36,853 bases of DNA from Alsobacter soli (GCA_945883115.1 CAMCXA010000021.1:1-36853), one strand, 5' to 3'; shown: positions 8,453 to 18,398, numbered from the stretch's first letter. Made by a program: numbers and translations. The notes: generated by a model from the letters alone, not told the origin.

Positions 8453-11400
8453 TCACTGTTTCGGAATCTCGGCCGGCGGGACGGGTGCCTCGATCCGACC
8501 GATTACATCGAAAATACGTCTTAAAAAACCGGGAGCCGCTACAGAAAGCGGGTTGAATTTAACTGAAGGTGCGGCAACGGGGCCTGAGACAGAGAAGGTG
8601 ACAGCGAAAACTCCCTCATTCGCACCCCCGAGCAACTCTCCCAGCAATGGTATCTTGTTGAAAAAATTATTGACCAGATAGGCCGGTACAAAGGTTCCAC
8701 GCAAATCAACCATATCTTTCGGATAGTCGATAGTTCCCTCAAGTGTGCCGCCGAGAACCGTTCCCCACATTGTCGCATCCTTCAGAGTGACGCGTCCCGA
8801 TGCCGCTGAAAACTCGGCCTTCAAACGGTTGAACTGAACATTCTTCGGATCCGTTAAAATAGCAGTTCCCTCACCGCCGCCCGGTTGGGTCAAAGCCCCT
8901 TCAATCGCGGACTCCTCCAGCAATGCGAAATTGCGGATCGTTACCTTGCCGATCAGAGGTTCCCCCGACGCCGACAGGACAAGCATCATGGAACCGGCAT
9001 TCATTTTCCGGTAGATGTCCGTGAACCTGAGAAGTGCCCCGGCATCGGCGCTTTCCAGCACAATGACAGGTTCACCCTTTTCCCCTTTGGCCATTTGACC
9101 GGCAACGGCCTGCTTTGCCAAACTCCCGGCCAGTTTCAGATCACGAACCAGACCACCCCGCAACTGGGCCCTGATATCAGCCGATTTGAGGATCTCGCTA
9201 TTGAACCCGATCAGCGAGGCAATCTTCAGATCGATATCAAAGTCCTGACCCGTGGCAGGCGAGCCGGTTGACGGCGAAAAAGCGGATTTCATCAATGGAC
9301 GTGCATCAAATTGTTCCCCTTTCACCGCTATCCGGTAGACGGCACCAACACGCTCGAGTTCGGCGCTGACATTGTCCCCCTTCGCGATCCTGAGTGTCGA
9401 CAATCGGGCGGATTTGATTTGTCCATCGCCAGCAACAAGAACACTTCCTTTCAGCGTGATGGATGGATCCTCGATGGTCAAAGACTCCAGAAGAATCTCG
9501 TCCTTGGGAGCCATCACCAATTTGAAATCAGCTTTGAGTGCCTTGCCGGCAGGTTTTGACCAACCGGGCAAAAGACCCGAAATGGATGCCGCGGTAAAAT
9601 CAGCTTCAGCGCTTCCCGCCGTTTCCGTCGCGCCGAGATCGGGAATGTCGAGCCTGACTGTGACAGGCCCCGAGAGCATACCGGCCGTTTTCAAGCCAGC
9701 CTTTGCCCGCCATGCATCATCAACCGTCAGCTTTATCCTTGCCGTCGATTTTGGAGTGTTGGCCGGCTGAACAATCTCAAATCTCACTGGTGCACCGGCG
9801 ACAGATCCTTCTCCCGATAATTTTGTGCCGTCACGATCCACGTTAATGGCAACAACCGAATTATCGAGACGCTCGCGGCCAAACGCCTTTTCGAGTGAAA
9901 ATCCGCTCAACTTTCCTTCAGCATCGACCTGAACATCTGCCGGGAGCAGATCAGGTTTCAACGGGACCCGAAGTTTGATTTGCATATCGACCTGCCCTTT
10001 GACGGCAGATGGATCGAGTGAGATCGCAGACACGGTTCGCAGGGCCGGGCTTTTCAGCCCAGCCACGAAAGCATCAGCCCCTCCCTTGATCCTGAAGACG
10101 ATATCCGCCACCGCAGGAACCAGTGCCGTATCCTCGACACGGTAAGTCCCCTGAACCACCGGCAAGACCCGATTACCACCAACCGCAATGGCACCATTTT
10201 TCAATTCAACGCCGACCGTCTGCCCCGTGACGGTCACAATCCCCGCGAGATCGACGAGTGGCGGCAAATCCTTGTCGACCCGCATGGTGACATCACTCAG
10301 ATCGGCCGTGAGAAGAACCGATCCGTCTGGTATCTCCTCTTTGGCCAAAGCTGCTGCGAGGCCTGCGGGGTCGAGATCAAGCGTGTAGGAGAAATTTTCG
10401 ATCATCCCTCCTTCAATCGCTGTACCCAGATAGGAACGCACCTCGGGGACAACCAGAACAGGCCAAAAAGCCATAAGAAACTGGGCTTTCGAGCGGCCCG
10501 CCGTCAGTGTCATTTTCAACCCGTTATGCGCATTGACGCTCCCGAACCGGGCCTGACCGGCAATTGACAAATCGGGGCCGCGAATATCGATGCGTTCAAT
10601 CTCGGCCCCCGAAAACCCCGGCAGAACACGTCCCTCGAGATTGAACCGGTCCACCCGAACGGGCTTTTTGAGGTTGCCTGCCTCGATCTGGGTCGCACCA
10701 TTGCTCTCGAATGCAAAGTGCCAACCGTCATTAACGGTTTTGGGCACGTCAATCTTGCCGGACAGGCTCCATTTACTGGCACCGCTGACGAGTTCGATTG
10801 CCGGAATCGCAATCTGGCTGCCATCCTGAAGAAGTCGGAATTCCCCTTTGACGGCATCAATTTGCATGGGCGGCGCTTTCGGATCATCGAAAATCAGGGC
10901 CGCCTTACCCCCGGTGATCGCACCATCGACCGACAGCAATGTGTCATCAGCCGCAACATCAACCGACACATCAATCGAAAGCGGCATATCGGTCTGAAAT
11001 GGAACGACACCCTTCTCGGCAAATCCGAGCAGTTCGGATACGGCAAGATCAGTCGTGCGCATAGCAAGTCGCCGGGGTTCTCCCGCCGCCCCCGTCAACG
11101 TGCCTCGTGCCGTCCAGACCCCATGATCGCCTCGCGCAGACACGAACAGGTCCACAGCGGCAGGATCGGGGCGCGCATAGGACAGAAACAAATCATGATA
11201 CCGGACGACCCGACCACGGCGCTGGTCGTCAATCCGCAACAAGCCGTTGCGAACTCCCGCGCGTTCGAGAATGCTGAGAGGACCGACGGGCGTTGAGATC
11301 GCATTCACAAACGACACAAGGGACAGCGGCACAGTGGGCGCAGCTGGTTGCAAGTCGGGTGTCGAAATCTCCTGCTCCGGAGATAGGGCACCCGTTTCGG

Positions 11401-11914
11401 AAGCCGGAACCTCGGTCGATATCGAGACACGCCCGTCCGGAAGTATTACTAGCGCGACCGAGAGGCCGACAAATTCGATACTTCGTGGAACGATCTGCCC
11501 TGTGAGAAGCGACAATCCGTCAAAACTGATATCAGCCTGGGGCGAAGCGATCACTGTGCGGCCCCCCTCATCGCGAATGACAAGACCATTGACGGAAAGC
11601 GCGAGCCCCTCGGAAAACTCGTTGATTTGGGCCGAAGATATCCGAACGGAAAATCCTGCAGGCAGACGGCCCTGCAGCCCGAGTGCGATCTGGCGGGTTA
11701 GCGCCTCATAGGAAATCGGCCCGCTTGACAATTGCCAGACAAAAACGCCCCCCACAATACCGATGACAAGTAGAATTCCGCCAACAATCTCGGCCATCAT
11801 TTTGAGGCCATGGTATGGCAGGCGGATCGACCAATGGGCTTTTTTGCGTTTTCTTCCGAAAACCCGGCGCCAAGACGATTTCTGTGGTGGTGTAGGGTCG
11901 GCGGCTTGATCCAT
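8453..11914 (-). CDS. AsmA/YhdP-like (DUF3971) envelope protein
   Basis: This 1153-residue protein has a basic cytoplasmic N-terminus (RRVFGRKRKK), a single membrane helix near residues 39-61, and then a very long repetitive beta-rich periplasmic region. The AsmA-like C-terminal domain (TAILTDPKNVQFNRLKAEFS, followed by a GTLEGTIDYPKD-type strand and a VNNFFNKIPLLGELLGG segment) is typical of YhdP/TamB-superfamily proteins. Such proteins form hydrophobic grooves bridging inner and outer membrane, and E. coli YhdP helps carry phospholipids outward. Length and domain order fit rhizobial DUF3971 proteins. It is a lone gene, convergent with tyrS and divergent from bcp (153 bp apart). The phospholipid role is transferred from the family. 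Confidence 0.85.
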   Translation of the reverse strand: MDQAADPTPPQKSSWRRVFGRKRKKAHWSIRLPYHGLKMMAEIVGGILLVIGIVGGVFVWQLSSGPISYEALTRQIALGLQGRLPAGFSVRISSAQINEFSEGLALSVNGLVIRDEGGRTVIASPQADISFDGLSLLTGQIVPRSIEFVGLSVALVILPDGRVSISTEVPASETGALSPEQEISTPDLQPAAPTVPLSLVSFVNAISTPVGPLSILERAGVRNGLLRIDDQRRGRVVRYHDLFLSYARPDPAAVDLFVSARGDHGVWTARGTLTGAAGEPRRLAMRTTDLAVSELLGFAEKGVVPFQTDMPLSIDVSVDVAADDTLLSVDGAITGGKAALIFDDPKAPPMQIDAVKGEFRLLQDGSQIAIPAIELVSGASKWSLSGKIDVPKTVNDGWHFAFESNGATQIEAGNLKKPVRVDRFNLEGRVLPGFSGAEIERIDIRGPDLSIAGQARFGSVNAHNGLKMTLTAGRSKAQFLMAFWPVLVVPEVRSYLGTAIEGGMIENFSYTLDLDPAGLAAALAKEEIPDGSVLLTADLSDVTMRVDKDLPPLVDLAGIVTVTGQTVGVELKNGAIAVGGNRVLPVVQGTYRVEDTALVPAVADIVFRIKGGADAFVAGLKSPALRTVSAISLDPSAVKGQVDMQIKLRVPLKPDLLPADVQVDAEGKLSGFSLEKAFGRERLDNSVVAINVDRDGTKLSGEGSVAGAPVRFEIVQPANTPKSTARIKLTVDDAWRAKAGLKTAGMLSGPVTVRLDIPDLGATETAGSAEADFTAASISGLLPGWSKPAGKALKADFKLVMAPKDEILLESLTIEDPSITLKGSVLVAGDGQIKSARLSTLRIAKGDNVSAELERVGAVYRIAVKGEQFDARPLMKSAFSPSTGSPATGQDFDIDLKIASLIGFNSEILKSADIRAQLRGGLVRDLKLAGSLAKQAVAGQMAKGEKGEPVIVLESADAGALLRFTDIYRKMNAGSMMLVLSASGEPLIGKVTIRNFALLEESAIEGALTQPGGGEGTAILTDPKNVQFNRLKAEFSAASGRVTLKDATMWGTVLGGTLEGTIDYPKDMVDLRGTFVPAYLVNNFFNKIPLLGELLGGANEGVFAVTFSVSGPVAAPSVKFNPLSVAAPGFLRRIFDVIGRIEAPVPPAEIPKQ

Positions 11915-12067
11915 CTTGTATCAACTCGCTTATCCCATGGCACCCCTGCACTTTTGCGGGAGTGGCCAATGATTGTACTGAACACACCTTGCCGGACTGA
12001 AACAATCCAGCGAAACACGAATGGCGTATATCTAACTGTTACTATGATTCGATAAAAGGAAGGCAAA

Positions 12068-12538
12068 ATGACGGCAGTTCTCAAGATCGGTGACAAGGCT
12101 CCCGATTTCACGCTCCCGGGTGATAGCGAAACCTCGATTTCGCTTTCTTCCCTCGAAGGAAAAAATGTTGTGCTCTATTTCTACCCGAAAGATGACACGT
12201 CAGGATGCACAAAAGAATCGATTGAATTCAATCAGTTACGCAAAGATTTTGAAAAAGTGAATACAGTCATTCTGGGAATGTCGCCGGACAGCGCGAAGAG
12301 CCATGACAAGTTCAAAAAGAAATATGATCTCGGCTTTTCGCTTGCCGCAGACGAGAGCAAAACGACGCTGGAAGCCTATGGCGTGTGGGTCGAGAAAAGC
12401 ATGTACGGCAAGAAGTATATGGGGATTGAACGGACGACCTTCCTGATCGATAGCACCGGAAAAATCGCCGCGATCTGGCCGAAGGTGAAGGTCGACGGCC
12501 ATGCCGCGGAAGTTCTGGCGGCGGCACAAAAACTGTAA
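12068..12538 (+). CDS. bcp: thioredoxin-dependent peroxiredoxin (Bcp/PrxQ)
   Basis: This 156-residue cytoplasmic peroxidase reduces hydrogen and organic peroxides. The peroxidatic cysteine is C47 in YPKDDTSGCTKES. The resolving cysteine that many Bcp proteins carry five residues later (GCTxxxC) is absent, and C47 is the only cysteine, so it must act as a 1-Cys enzyme reduced by another thiol. The start ATG follows an AAAGGAAGG ribosome site. The gene stands alone, divergent from the AsmA-like gene; its 3' end faces prfB with a palindromic repeat between them that may also serve as a terminator. No OxyR-type site was recognised. Confidence 0.95.
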   Translation: MTAVLKIGDKAPDFTLPGDSETSISLSSLEGKNVVLYFYPKDDTSGCTKESIEFNQLRKDFEKVNTVILGMSPDSAKSHDKFKKKYDLGFSLAADESKTTLEAYGVWVEKSMYGKKYMGIERTTFLIDSTGKIAAIWPKVKVDGHAAEVLAAAQKL

Positions 12539-12550
12539 AAAACGATAGAA

Positions 12551-12676
12551 AGCCCCTCTCCCTCAGGGAGAGGGTGTCTGCGGAGAAGACGGGTGAGGGC
12601 CTCGCGGTCAACGCGATGGGCGCCAGCCCCTCATCCGTCGCGCCCCGCGCCACCTTCTCCCGGCCGGGAGAAGGAA
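12551..12676. repeat. nested palindromic intergenic repeat (RIME/REP-like)
   Basis: This ~126 bp element lies between convergent bcp and prfB. Its left arm is a perfect 9-bp stem with a 3-base loop (12554-12574); its right arm is a loop-free 22-bp perfect palindrome (12653-12674). Between them GACGGGTGAGGGC (from 12588) can pair imperfectly with GCCCCTCATCCGTC (from 12626), and the two arms are themselves related in sequence, so the whole can fold into a three-way structure. This layout matches mosaic intergenic elements common in rhizobial genomes. It could act as a bidirectional transcription stop. Family assignment is from memory of the pattern, not a search. Confidence 0.75.
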
Positions 12677-12704
12677 GTTAATTCTTAATGTCCCAGCCAT
12701 CGCC

Positions 12705-13833
12705 TCAATCGATATCTTCAACATCCACTTTGCCGCCGTAAACGCGTTGCGCGAGGGCTGCTTCCATATAGGGGTCGAGTGCGCCATCAAGAACGTCACC
12801 GGGGCTTGTTGACGTGACACCCGTGCGCAAATCCTTCACCAATTGATAGGGCTGCAGCACGTAGGAACGGATCTGGTGGCCCCAACCGACATCGGTCTTT
12901 GCCGCCTGATCGGCCATCGCTTTTTCTTCCCGCTTTTTCAATTCGGCCTCATAGAGCCGGGCGCGGAGCATGTTCCAGGCGGTTGCGCGGTTTTTATGCT
13001 GCGACCGCTCCTGCTGACAGGCCACGACGATGCCGGAAGGAATATGCGTGATACGCACGGCCGAATCCGTCGTGTTGACGTGCTGGCCACCCGCGCCCGA
13101 GGAGCGGAACGTATCAATCCGGCAATCGGATTCCTTCACATCAATCAGGATGCGGTCATCGATGACGGGATAGACGCTGACGGAGGCGAAACTCGTATGA
13201 CGGCGGGCATTCGAATCAAACGGCGAAATCCGGACGAGACGGTGAACACCGGCTTCGGTTTTCAACCAGCCATAGGCATTGTGGCCCTTGATCAGAAGTG
13301 TCGCGCCTTTGATCCCCGCTTCTTCGCCGTCGGCGACATCCATCACCTCGACTTTGCATTTCCGGCGCTCGGCCCAGCGCGTGTACATGCGCATCAGCAT
13401 GCGGGTCCAATCCTGGCTCTCCGTGCCGCCTGCGCCTGAATGGACTTCGAGATAGGTATCGTTCTGGTCGGCCTCGCCCGAGAGCAAGGTCTCGATCTGG
13501 CGGCGTGCAGCCTCGGTCTGAACGGTACGAACAGCCTGTTCGGCATCGGCAATAATGGAGGCATCGCCTTCCGCCTCGCCCATTTCAATGAGCATAATGG
13601 CGTCATCAAGATCTGTTTCGAGACGCCCGATCGACGAGAGACTATCTTCAAGCTCGGTCCGCTCGCGCATGAGTTTCTGCGCGTTCTCCGGATCGTTCCA
13701 GAGTTCGGGGCTTTCGACGAGCGCGTTGAGTTCGCTCAATCTGCGTGTGGCGGTATCGACGTCAAAGATGCCTCCTCAGCAATCCAATGGATTGCTTGGC
13801 GGCTTCGGCGAGGCTTTCAATTTCAGCGCGCAT
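12705..13833 (-). CDS. prfB: peptide chain release factor 2, with programmed +1 frameshift
   Basis: RF2 ends translation at UGA and UAA. Translation starts at ATG 13831-13833, runs 23 codons, then meets an in-frame TGA at 13762-13764. A +1 shift there (skipping base 13764) joins the main frame beginning GAC at 13763 and gives 375 residues, the normal RF2 length. The SPF stop-recognition tripeptide and the GGQ catalytic motif (SGAGGQHVN) are present. A TTG at 13739 in the main frame would give a shortened 344-residue protein and is not the real start. It is the last gene of the amidase - PBP1A - prfB block, 93 bp after mrcA. Low RF2 should increase frameshifting, giving autoregulation. Confidence 0.96.
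13761..13776 (-). promoter_or_regulatory. prfB programmed +1 ribosomal frameshift site
   Basis: Read on the minus strand the site is AGGAGGCATCTTTGAC. AGGAGG acts as an internal Shine-Dalgarno sequence three bases before the slippery CTT codon, followed by TGA and C. Spacing and order are the same as the E. coli site AGGGGGTATCTTTGAC. The tRNA on CTT slips forward one base when release at TGA is slow. Confidence 0.95.
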
Positions 13834-13926
13834 AACGGAAAAGACTTTCCTAAAAAGATGAGCGGCGAGGAGTAGACGTCCACCGCGAGCGTGTAAACCC
13901 TGAAATGGCTTCTCAGGACAGTTTGA

Positions 13927-16347
13927 TCAATAGACGCCGCCCGTACCCGTGCCGACGGCCCGCTCTGTTTCAGGGGTCGGAAGAAAAATTCCGTTCGGTG
14001 CCGATCCATCGACGATCCGGAAATCGGAAGGGCCAGTTCCCGGCTTGAACGCCTCTATTAACGAGCCTTCATCGCCCTTGTCCGCCCGACCACCGGTCTC
14101 ACCATTGACGAGAACAAGCTTGATGCCTGCGGGAACCCGAAACGGCGTTGCAGGCTTATCCGCCAAAGCGATTTTCATGAAATCACGAAAGATCGGCGCA
14201 GCATAGGTTGAAGCCTGCGCCTGGCTGCCAAGCGATTTCGGTTTGTCATAACCAAGGTAAACGCCGACGGCGAGATCAGGCGAGAAACCCACAAACCAGA
14301 GATCTTTTGCGTCGTTTGTCGTTCCGGTTTTGCCAGCTAACGGCTTTCCGACCGAGGCGATGGATGCCCCCGTCCCACGGATCACAACGCCTTCGAGGAT
14401 CGACGTGATCTGATAGGCGGTCAGCGGATCAATCACCTGCTCGCGCGCATCAATGAGCTTTGGTTCCGTCTGCCCCTGCCAAGACGAAGCCGAACAGTCG
14501 GGACATTGCCTCGCATCGTGCCGATAGACCGTTTTGCCCCAACGGTCCTGAATCCGGTCGATCAAAGTGGGCGTGATGCGTTTTCCGCCATTGACGAACA
14601 TGGAATAGCCGGATGTGACCTTCAATACGGTCGTTTCGCCGGCACCAAGCGACATAGCAAGAACCGGGAGAAGATTATTATATAGTCCGAAACGTTGTGC
14701 GTAATCCGCAACAAGCGGCATGCCGATATCCTGGGCAAGGCGCACGGTCATCTGATTTTTTGAATGCTCGATGCCATATCTGAGCGTTCTGAGACCATAG
14801 GATTGCTTGTCAAAGTTTTCCGGGCGCCAGATTTCCTGTCCCGGACCGGCATTGATCTCGATTGGCGCGTCAAGAACAAGCGTCGAGGGCGTGTAGCCAT
14901 TGTCCAAGGCGGTAGCATAGACGAACGGCTTGAATGACGAACCCGGCTGACGAAGCGCTTGCGTCGCGCGGTTGAACTTCGACTGGTCAAAAGAAAATCC
15001 GCCCACCATGGCGAGAACACGTCCCGTATAGGGGTCCATCGCGACGAGCGCGCCGGACACATCCGGAACCTGTCTCAGGCGAAACTGGCCGGGCTTGCCT
15101 GCTATCGCCTCGACATACACCACATCACCGACCGCCAGAAGTTGTTTGGCCGTCTTGCGTGTCCATTTCAGCCCATCGGCCGCGAGAACACCTGTTTCAC
15201 GATCAGACAGCGCGCGCCCCGAAGCGTCTTTCCCCGGCTGCAATCCGATCCGCGCCAAATCGCCTGAAACGTCAAGAATTGTCGCCAGACGCCATGGCTG
15301 GACATCGTTCAACACCGGTGCTGCCGCAAGCGCCACGCCCCAATCGTTCGACGCAATATCGATTTTTTGCACGACCCCGTGGAAGCCGCGCGACTCATCA
15401 TAGCGCACAAGCCCGTCAGCCAAGGTCTGACGGGCTGCCGATTGCAGCTTGGGGTCGAGTGTCGTGCGAACCGACAGACCTCCTTCATAAAGCGTTTTCT
15501 CGCCGTAGCGGTCCGATAATTCCCGCCGCACCTCCTCGGCGAAGAAACCGGCATTTGCCAACCCTGCCGGCGCCGTCCGCAACTGCACGCCAAGCGTTTT
15601 CTGTTTGGCTTCGTCACCCTCTGTGCTGCTCACATAGCCATTTTCGACCATCCGATCGATCACGTAATTTCGCCGGTCAAGCGCAGCCTGCGTTTTGCGG
15701 AACGGGTGATAATTGTTTGGCGCCTTGGGCAGTGCCGCGAGATAGGCGATCTCGGACAGCGTGAGTGCATCAACGGACTTGCCGAAATAATTCAGCGACG
15801 CCGCGGCAACCCCGTAATTTCCGAGGCCGAGATAGATTTCATTCAAATAGAGATCAAGAATACGATCTTTGGAGAAGGCCGTTTCGATTTTGAGCGCCAG
15901 CAGCATTTCCTTGATCTTGCGGTCAAATGTCTGAACGTTGGAGAGCAGGAAGTTTTTGGCGACCTGCTGCGTGATTGTCGAGGCCCCCTGCCGCCGCCCG
16001 GGATTGGCGATATTGTTCACGACCGCACGGGCAATTCCCTCGGGATCAATGCCGACATGGCGGTAGAAATTCTTGTCCTCGGCTGAAATGAACGCATTGA
16101 TCACGCGCTTCGGCATGGTTTGGATCGGGATGTAAAGGCGCCGCTCGCGCGAATACTCGGCCAGAAGGCTCCCGTCGCCCGCATGGACGCGCGTCGTTAC
16201 CGAAGGCTCATAGGCTGCCAATTGCGTATAGTCCGGCAATGCTTGCGAGTAATGCCAAAGCACCACCCCGACAACCGCCGATCCGGCCGCGAACAGGATT
16301 GCACCAACTGTAAAGAGAAAACCGAACAGACGAAGAATATGACGCAT
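13927..16347 (-). CDS. mrcA: bifunctional penicillin-binding protein 1A
   Basis: This 806-residue class A PBP polymerises glycan strands and cross-links peptides in the periplasm. An N-terminal membrane anchor covers residues ~5-30. The GT51 glycosyltransferase domain follows, with ISAEDKNFYRHVGID carrying the catalytic Glu and QGASTITQQVAKN. The transpeptidase domain has the SxxK serine in QPGSSFKPF, the SKN box in EHSKNQMTVR and the KTG box in GKTGTTND. An OB-like insert lies between the two, as in Gram-negative PBP1A. The start ATG has no serious rival. It lies 146 bp downstream of the amidase gene on the same strand, so a murein synthesis and cleavage pair is expressed together or nearby. 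Confidence 0.96.
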   Translation of the reverse strand: MRHILRLFGFLFTVGAILFAAGSAVVGVVLWHYSQALPDYTQLAAYEPSVTTRVHAGDGSLLAEYSRERRLYIPIQTMPKRVINAFISAEDKNFYRHVGIDPEGIARAVVNNIANPGRRQGASTITQQVAKNFLLSNVQTFDRKIKEMLLALKIETAFSKDRILDLYLNEIYLGLGNYGVAAASLNYFGKSVDALTLSEIAYLAALPKAPNNYHPFRKTQAALDRRNYVIDRMVENGYVSSTEGDEAKQKTLGVQLRTAPAGLANAGFFAEEVRRELSDRYGEKTLYEGGLSVRTTLDPKLQSAARQTLADGLVRYDESRGFHGVVQKIDIASNDWGVALAAAPVLNDVQPWRLATILDVSGDLARIGLQPGKDASGRALSDRETGVLAADGLKWTRKTAKQLLAVGDVVYVEAIAGKPGQFRLRQVPDVSGALVAMDPYTGRVLAMVGGFSFDQSKFNRATQALRQPGSSFKPFVYATALDNGYTPSTLVLDAPIEINAGPGQEIWRPENFDKQSYGLRTLRYGIEHSKNQMTVRLAQDIGMPLVADYAQRFGLYNNLLPVLAMSLGAGETTVLKVTSGYSMFVNGGKRITPTLIDRIQDRWGKTVYRHDARQCPDCSASSWQGQTEPKLIDAREQVIDPLTAYQITSILEGVVIRGTGASIASVGKPLAGKTGTTNDAKDLWFVGFSPDLAVGVYLGYDKPKSLGSQAQASTYAAPIFRDFMKIALADKPATPFRVPAGIKLVLVNGETGGRADKGDEGSLIEAFKPGTGPSDFRIVDGSAPNGIFLPTPETERAVGTGTGGVY

Positions 16348-16493
16348 AGGGTGATCTAAAACCGATCCTGAATAACATGGCCCCGCAATACACCGAGGTC
16401 ATCCATTGTGCTTGATATACCGCGTCAACAAACAGAACGCGATAGTTTTGCAAACTCTTTTCCTACTGACCAAAAAATATGGTCAAAAGACGG

Positions 16494-17789
16494 CTAGGGC
16501 TCGATTGATACCGCACCGCCAAGGTTTCGGCGCGCTTCAAAAAAGTCCATGATCGCGCCCACAAGGCGATCGGTGGCCCGGTCGGTCCAGCCGACGGAGG
16601 TGAGCAGTTCGATGTCGGATGGGCTCGAAATATATCCAAGTTCAAGCAATGCAGAAGGGATATCGGGCGCACGCAATACCCGAAATCCAGCCGAGCGGAT
16701 GGGATTCTTGTTGAGTTTTGCGGCATTGGTCATCTGGCCAACAAGCGTGCGCGCAAACAAATTCGAATGGGCGCGCGTTTCCCGCATCATCAAATCGCCC
16801 AGAATATCCGTGACCGCTTCAACAGATTGGGCTTCGTCAAGGCCGGCGGCGATATCCGACCGATTCTCCGACTCTGCCAGCCGCGCTGATTCGGGATCAC
16901 TCGCCCGGTCAGAGCCCGTGTAAACCGTCAAACCCCGCACCTCGGAGTTGCCGGAAAGCGTATCCGCATGGATGGACAAAAACAGGCTTGCGCCTCGTGC
17001 CCGGGCGAATTTCACCCGATCATCGAGTGGAACGAACACGTCACGCTCTCGCGTCATCGCAACCCGAAACTCCCCAATGTTTTTCAACTTCCGCGCCAAT
17101 TCTTTGGCGAAAGAGAGGACAATGTCCTTCTCGAAAATGCCGGTTACCCCGGTCGCGCCCAGATCGGGCCCGCCATGCCCCGGATCAATAACAATCAGCG
17201 GACGTTGATCCACCGGATCGCCTGCAGGCGACTCAGGCGCCCCTTGGTCCCTCCGTGCCGCCTGTTCCCGACGCTTGGATACCGCTTCTTCAAACTGCGC
17301 TCTTCCGGTCGGAAACAACTCGACAATGATTTCCCGGGCTGCGCCCGAGTAAACCGGTTCGGAGCGAATTTTCAACGGCAAAGCAGGCTCTGATAGTTCG
17401 ATCACAACCCGTGAGCGTTCATGACTGACCATACCCGCCCTCAGGGATTTGACGACACCAACTCCCTTGGGCAAAGAATCGGGCGAAAGCTGGAAACTCA
17501 CATCCGGCCACTCGAGAATGATTCGCAGCGGTTGGTCGAGCACAGCGGCTTCGACAGCAACATCCGCGGAAACAATAAACCGGAGCGTTGTTGATTGAGC
17601 ATCTGACTGCACTTGCAGGCTATCAACAATAGCAAGCTGCTTTTCTGTCGCTTTTGCCCAAGAAAAACTTGATAAAAAGCATGAAAACAAAAATATAACT
17701 GAAAAATATATTAAAAAATTAGAAAATCGACGATTATTTGAACCGTCATTTCGGGAATAATACATCAAATGTCGTATGTCGAAGCTCAT
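16494..17789 (-). CDS. amiC: N-acetylmuramoyl-L-alanine amidase with AMIN domain
   Basis: This periplasmic zinc amidase cleaves stem peptides from glycan during cell separation. A hydrophobic signal segment (FLIYFSVIFLFSCFLSSFSWA) precedes an AMIN domain (~120 residues, septal targeting) and an Amidase_3 catalytic domain. Zinc and catalytic residues are seen in DPGHGGPD, the Glu of IFEKDIVLSF, the His of SIHAD and the Glu of LLELGY. The start is uncertain: ATG 17789 has a weak GGAA upstream; ATG 17765 gives a shorter signal peptide; ATG 17798 and GTG 17840 are also in frame. The first ~60 bp are markedly AT-rich compared with the rest. It heads the amidase - PBP1A - prfB block and is divergent from rne. 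Confidence 0.92.
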   Translation of the reverse strand: MSFDIRHLMYYSRNDGSNNRRFSNFLIYFSVIFLFSCFLSSFSWAKATEKQLAIVDSLQVQSDAQSTTLRFIVSADVAVEAAVLDQPLRIILEWPDVSFQLSPDSLPKGVGVVKSLRAGMVSHERSRVVIELSEPALPLKIRSEPVYSGAAREIIVELFPTGRAQFEEAVSKRREQAARRDQGAPESPAGDPVDQRPLIVIDPGHGGPDLGATGVTGIFEKDIVLSFAKELARKLKNIGEFRVAMTRERDVFVPLDDRVKFARARGASLFLSIHADTLSGNSEVRGLTVYTGSDRASDPESARLAESENRSDIAAGLDEAQSVEAVTDILGDLMMRETRAHSNLFARTLVGQMTNAAKLNKNPIRSAGFRVLRAPDIPSALLELGYISSPSDIELLTSVGWTDRATDRLVGAIMDFFEARRNLGGAVSIEP

Positions 17790-18398
17790 GATTTCCATTA
17801 AGTACACTGAAATAAACACAAACCATCTGGTAATTTGCACCGCTCCGCATCAGGAAATGCCGTGAATATCGCCAAAAGGTCAAGACACTTGCCAACACAG
17901 TCCAATGACCGCTATGGAAGGTGTGTGCATTCGTTGGGTTCGTCTTCATGGCGGCCATCAGGCTTCGTCCACTGTTATGGTGGCGTTTTGGATCGTTGAT
18001 CCAGCAAGGTGGTAACTTTCGGCAAAACGCATGCTTCACCGGACGATCGCGCAAGCGTGACCGGGTGGGGCGGAATTTGAGAGCCGCGCGTCGATCGCAT
18101 CGCGGCACATAAACAGTTGAGGTATCCGACGTGGGCACAGCCCTTCGGTTCAGGCAGGACATCGTGGCACCGGTTGCAAAAGCGCAGCCGCAGTGGTCGC
18201 AACCGTGCAGAACCATGCGTCGCACCATCAGAGCGTGTCAACCCTTCGCCCGCACTGGGCGATCATTGGGCGCCGCTTCGCACTCCATCGTTGTCTCCCC
18301 TCAGTTCAATCAACAGCGTCCGCTCGAAAGTGCGGGACAACTGTTAAATCGGAAGGGATCACCTAAGGGTTCGATTTCGGCGCCATCGAGAGAATCTC
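17790..18398. promoter_or_regulatory. long intergenic region / probable rne 5' leader
   Basis: About 600 bp separate the amidase start from rne. No convincing gene lies here; short frames on both strands lack family features. The half nearest rne is GC-rich with many short inverted repeats, as in a structured leader, while the amidase-proximal end is AT-rich. RNase E in enterobacteria autoregulates through its long 5' UTR, so a similar role is possible, but I did not recognise the enterobacterial rne5 fold. The divergent promoters must lie within it. Confidence 0.45.

Noticed and set aside
17746-18228. 160-codon minus-strand frame upstream of the amidase
   Set aside because: It overlaps the amidase start on the same strand, is rich in Cys, His and Arg without pattern, and has no ribosome site.
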